From Halomonas urmiana (GTDB taxonomy: Bacteria; Pseudomonadota; Gammaproteobacteria; Pseudomonadales; Halomonadaceae): 64,000 bases of DNA. The stretch is taken from the NCBI RefSeq assembly GCF_005780185.1, contig NZ_VBUI01000020.1, positions 1-64,000 on the forward strand, in the 5' to 3' direction. Both the position numbers and the translations under genes were made by a program. How positions within the stretch are numbered: the first letter of the stretch is position 1; each line of letters opens with the position of its first letter. Below are positions 63,427 through 64,000 of the stretch, piece after piece. The notes beneath the pieces were generated by a model. The model was not told the origin of the DNA. It did not search any database and saw only the letters and a program-made list of their open reading frames with translations.

Positions 63427-64000
63427 TCAGGCCTCGCCGAGCAGGCCGAGGCTCGCCGCCGGCGCCTGGCGACGCAGGCCCCGGGAGAGCAGGTGGCCGA
63501 TGACGCCGATCAGCACGGCGCCCACCACCGGCAGGGTCAGCCACAGCCCCCAGTGGAAGCGCGGCGCCAGGTCGAACCAGGCGAGATAGATCCCGGCGGC
63601 GGCGAGCTCCGCCAGCAGGGCGCCCATCAGGCCGCTGGCGAAGCCGAGCACGGCGAACTCGGCCGCCTGCATCCGCGAGAGCAGCCGATTACCGGCGCCG
63701 AATACCCGCAGCAGGCCGCTCTCGTGGGCACGCACCGGCAGACTCGCGGTCAACGCTGCATAGAGCACGCTGATGCCGGCCAGCAGCACGAAGCCGAGCA
63801 CCAGCTCCACCGCCCGGGTGACCTGGGTCAGCACCTCGCGCACCTGGCCAAGTATCGCCTCCACGTCGAGCAGGGTGACGCCCGGGAACTCGCGCACCAG
63901 CTCGCGCAGCAGGTCGCGATCGTCATCGCCGAGATGGAAGGCGGTGATGAAGCTGTGACCGAAACGCTCCAGCACCCCGGGCGGGAAGATCACGAAGAAA
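63427..64000 (-). CDS. FtsX-family ABC transporter permease (YbbP-like), 3' part
   Basis: The last 191 or so codons of a larger gene, open through the window edge. The visible part has a short periplasmic stretch (FPPGVLERFGHSFITAFHL) and then three membrane helices of the FtsX type (VLGFVLLAGISVLYAAL, FAVLGFASGLMGALLAELAAAGIY and LTLPVVGAVLIGVIGHLL). The VRAHESGLLRVFGAGNRLLSRMQAAE loop before the second helix is the family mark. YbbP-type permeases extrude or extract lipids or lipophilic compounds with an ATPase partner, expected outside the window. The gene ends 4 bp before the pap start. Confidence 0.85.
   Translation of the reverse strand, partial: FFVIFPPGVLERFGHSFITAFHLGDDDRDLLRELVREFPGVTLLDVEAILGQVREVLTQVTRAVELVLGFVLLAGISVLYAALTASLPVRAHESGLLRVFGAGNRLLSRMQAAEFAVLGFASGLMGALLAELAAAGIYLAWFDLAPRFHWGLWLTLPVVGAVLIGVIGHLLSRGLRRQAPAASLGLLGEA

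Overview
The window is a GC-rich, densely coded bacterial chromosome segment, almost all of it on the minus strand, with many ATGA stop/start overlaps. Gene content and order (nrdR-ribD-ribBX-ribH-nusB-thiL-pgpA; HAD phosphatase / rppH-ptsP; ptsP with a GAF domain; Rsd/AlgQ; Hsp33/Hsp15; a Pseudomonas-like REP sequence) point to a gammaproteobacterium. A Halomonas-like member of the Halomonadaceae is the best guess. This is inferred from protein character and synteny, not from a database search. No rRNA, tRNA, CRISPR array or intact insertion sequence was seen.

Layout. 1-8901: lgt, a TauE/SafE permease, a membrane-anchored receiver protein without an ATPase domain, a TANGO2/NRDE protein, ptsP, rppH, a HAD phosphatase and mdh. 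This part carries unusual intergenic repeats: 7-bp arrays (AAGCTGG, AAGCCGT, TTATAGC and others) combined with small GAA/TTC-triloop hairpins directly after stop codons. 9148-16861: rsd/algQ, dsbB, gshA, tex, a Tat-exported MsrB and pckA. 17140-23020: hslO, hslR, a GMP/IMP nucleotidase-like HAD, nudE, a Gfo/Idh oxidoreductase and ilvD. 23119-26442: the thiamine ABC transporter thiBPQ, in which thiB carries an in-frame amber codon. 26680-36051: lon, a DUF945 protein and the riboflavin/thiamine/nusB operon; ribE is absent from its common place. 36194-37712: a PCu(A)C copper chaperone and a DsbG-like protein.

37785-48775 is the most distinctive region: about 11 kb of same-strand genes for inorganic and sulfane sulfur. 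In transcription order these are a periplasmic rhodanese, a periplasmic DsrE-like protein, a DUF2892 protein, two ETHE1/Blh-type metallo-beta-lactamase persulfide dioxygenase candidates, a TIGR01244 phosphatase/sulfurtransferase-like protein, a SulP permease, a second DUF2892 protein, a YeeE/YedE pair, an OmpR-type two-component pair and a TsdB/TsdA-like diheme cytochrome pair. The regulator, kinase, TsdB and TsdA genes are joined by 4-bp overlaps. The regulator gene is preceded by a PmrA/QseB-type direct repeat (CTTAAT-N5-CTTAAT). The set suggests thiosulfate uptake, thiosulfate/tetrathionate conversion and oxidation of persulfide to sulfite, with sulfate or sulfite transport. No SQR or sox genes are in view.

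48961-50674: a beta-CASP RNA/DNA-processing-type nuclease and the remnant of a HAD (mannosyl-3-phosphoglycerate phosphatase-like) gene. 51005-58603: a D-galactonate-type sugar-acid module (gluconokinase, dgoK, dgoA, dgoD, a TRAP transporter and a FadR-family regulator with a perfect palindromic operator). The gluconokinase gene and the gap after it are clearly more AT-rich than the rest. 58870-64000: glyA, a 177-bp imperfect palindromic intergenic element, an unknown exported protein, a two-domain polyphosphate:AMP phosphotransferase, and the 3' end of an FtsX-type permease gene cut by the window edge.
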